A stretch of DNA of 64,000 nucleotides, taken from assembly GCA_963920765.1 (NCBI GenBank), contig OY987243.1, positions 32,177,060 to 32,241,059 of the forward strand. The letters are read 5' to 3'. Each line of letters begins with the position of its first letter. Position 1 is the stretch's first letter. Below the pieces are notes generated by a model, which worked only from the letters and a program-made list of their open reading frames with translations, had not been told where the DNA came from and ran no database searches. A program made the position numbers and the translations under genes. The stretch comes from Ulota crispa (taxonomy: Eukaryota > Streptophyta > Bryopsida > Orthotrichales > Orthotrichaceae). Positions 62,232-64,000 of this stretch are shown here, one piece after another.

Positions 62232-62456
62232 CCCTTAAACGTCTAAGCGTGCCGCTGCAACAAGTACAATACAAGTTATTTTCTTGTATTTGGAATGGAT
62301 CCACACATTTACTACTTTTGAAATCAACAAAGAAGTTGGAATATACGTCAATGTGGTCCTAGTGAGCTATCCAAGATCCCAAATTATAGCCTCTTGTTGG
62401 TAACAAATGTCAATTATACAGCAGCGCATGTATTCTGCCCTATGGTCATTTAAGGG
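62232..62456. mobile_element. TTAA-type MITE, 225 bp
   Basis: Left TTAG (62228-62231) then CCCTTAAACGTCTAAGC. Right end GGTCATTTAAGGG then TTAA (62457-62460). Only about eight terminal bases are inverted. It belongs to the group by its ends, not by shared interior. Confidence 0.55.
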
Positions 62457-63212
62457 TTAAGAGATTCTAGTCTTGACAAGAGAGTAGGTATTACTTTGAT
62501 TTGCAACTTGCAATTTTTAAGTGAATTAAGTAGATATTTAAAAAAAGCAAGGTGTTGTCAATATACTGAGGAAAATCTTAGCAATAATTACATTCATGCA
62601 ACCACGGCATTGTGTATACTGACACACATGTTGATAAAATGAATTTATTGTTTATGAGGAGAATAAATTGATAATTACCAAGCACCCATTATCATAAGAA
62701 ATTATTACAAAAGCGAGGGTTGTGCACAGCGTGTTGAAATTAAAGGAGTGTGCATACAATATTGTACAAAGTATGCACATTGAGTTGTATTGTTGTTTTA
62801 TTAATTTTTTATGAGTACAAAATAAGATTTATTGTCTTAGTGATGAAGAGTTCTCATTGTTGAAACAAATAAAGGTGGAATGAAAGGTGTACAATTGTTT
62901 ATTGTGCTCAACAATTTGTAGTTTTGGGCAAAGGTTTAGGTTTCCTAGAACCACAGTCTCACAAGAGCCTACTAGGAGGTGTCTTTAGCTCTTAGATCAT
63001 ACAATGAGGATTTGATAACATCTCTTTTGCTACTATTGATGCCAACAATTTGAAGCAACTCTAGACCAAATGGTTGCAAAGGTTTGTAGATACACACTAA
63101 GAAATGTATCAAAAGCCACTAGCCACAATGATAGTATTGTAATCAAAAAGCTTGTTTTTAATGATTCATACAAAGGCCAAAAGTTGCAATTTGCTCAAGA
63201 GCATGAGCACTA

Positions 63213-63447
63213 CAGTAGAACTCCTATAAGCTAACATCCTACAAGCTAATATGCTTTGTAAACTAATGTATAACACAAATCTCAATGTCAGACCATATGT
63301 TAGTCATAAACCAAAGCAATTTATTCAATAATAGTAATGCTCCTTGGTAGTATCCTGGCACTAACCTCAAGGTAATTAACTAATAACTTACTTAAACTAA
63401 TCTAGTTCTTGGGGTCCCAACAATATCAGTTTAGAGGAGTTCTACTG
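63213..63447. mobile_element. pogo-like (Emigrant/Lemi-type) MITE, 235 bp
   Basis: TA-flanked (63211-63212, 63448-63449). The left end CAGTAGAACTCCTATAAGCTA and the right end TCAGTTTAGAGGAGTTCTACTG are inverted, with GGGTCCCAACAATATC just inside the right end. CAGTARAACYYCTATAA termini with a TA duplication are those of plant pogo-type MITEs. Confidence 0.85.
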
Positions 63448-64000
63448 TAGAATGAGGTTGATAGGAAGAGAGTAATTTGGATCAATGAATTAAACATTAA
63501 TATTGGCTAGATTTTAGAGTAAATTAGAGTTTGGAGTTGCACTCTTGAAAAGTTCAACAATTGAGGTTTGGTGCCTATTTGAAGTTTAGGTTCACTCTAG
63601 TAATGGTGTGGGGGCTTTTATTGGATTTGCCAAGTACATTTGGTTATCATGCCTCAAAGTAGAATAAGTGCATGTAATTTTGTTGAAATTGTATGTGAAG
63701 TCACTTTAAATGACTTTAATTCTCTCCATGACTGACCAAAGGACGTATTTCTAATGGAAGATGATGTACCTAACCACCACAATGTTTTACTAAATCAAAA
63801 GAGACTAGCTTGTAGTATGAAGAAGTTAACGTAAGCAACAAACTTTTTAAACCTAAAGTGCTTAGAAAATCTATAGAAAATACTAACAAATCATCTTCAA
63901 AACAATTCTATGCCCAAGAATAGGGAAGGACTTATCAACCCAATGCAAAAATCTAGAAAAGAATATCTATGGATATACTTGAAGTTCTCATTTCAACCAT

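Larger units (their letters stand above)
53147..64000. other. AT-rich region without recognised genes
   Basis: 53147 to about 53350 is presumed MCCA 3' UTR. The rest holds TTAA-type, CACTA-like, Harbinger-like and pogo-like elements, a minisatellite and an AT dinucleotide run, listed separately. Intervals 60235-61600 and 62460-63200 show nothing I can assign. No tRNA, rRNA or protein gene is supported. Confidence 0.65.

Overview
The window is eukaryotic nuclear DNA from a land plant. Genes have many short exons with mostly GT-AG introns, and the products are plant-type: peroxisomal serine:glyoxylate aminotransferase ending in SRI, N-carbamoylputrescine amidase, plant-like SEC12/PHF1 and mitochondrial methylcrotonyl-CoA carboxylase alpha. 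A homologue of OFD1, a basal-body/centriole protein, suggests a lineage that still makes ciliated sperm (bryophyte, lycophyte or fern grade). That placement is an inference; I cannot name the species.

Layout: 0.2-5.4 kb, OFD1-like gene (-), head-to-head with UBR7 (+, 5.8-9.2 kb) over a 454-bp shared promoter region. 11.5-14.7 kb, serine:glyoxylate aminotransferase (+). 14.7-25.2 kb, an AT-rich stretch full of transposon relics. 25.2-26.1 kb, intronless N-carbamoylputrescine amidase (+). 30.2-32.2 kb, an unrecognised five-exon gene (-). 37.8-40.0 kb, SEC12/PHF1-like WD40 membrane protein (-). 45.7-53.1 kb, 16-exon MCCA (+). 53.1-64 kb, no recognised gene, more repeats. The genes are ordinary, separately transcribed housekeeping loci. 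Exon models were built by hand, checked for reading phase at every junction, and all close in frame.

The most notable content is the set of small non-autonomous transposons. At least seven stretches have ends of the form TTAA-CCC(C/T)...(A/G)GGG-TTAA, or one base off. They include two distinct families with two copies each (913/936 bp in opposite orientation; 750/741 bp in the same orientation). A TTAA duplication next to CCC termini is the piggyBac signature, which I do not associate with land plants. Other short elements have clear target-site duplications: one 8-bp (hAT-like), two 9-bp (Mutator-like), several 3-bp (CACTA-like and Harbinger-like), and three TA-flanked pogo-like elements. 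No transposase gene is visible. Introns and 5' flanks of three genes also carry local tandem duplications of about 185-345 bp.
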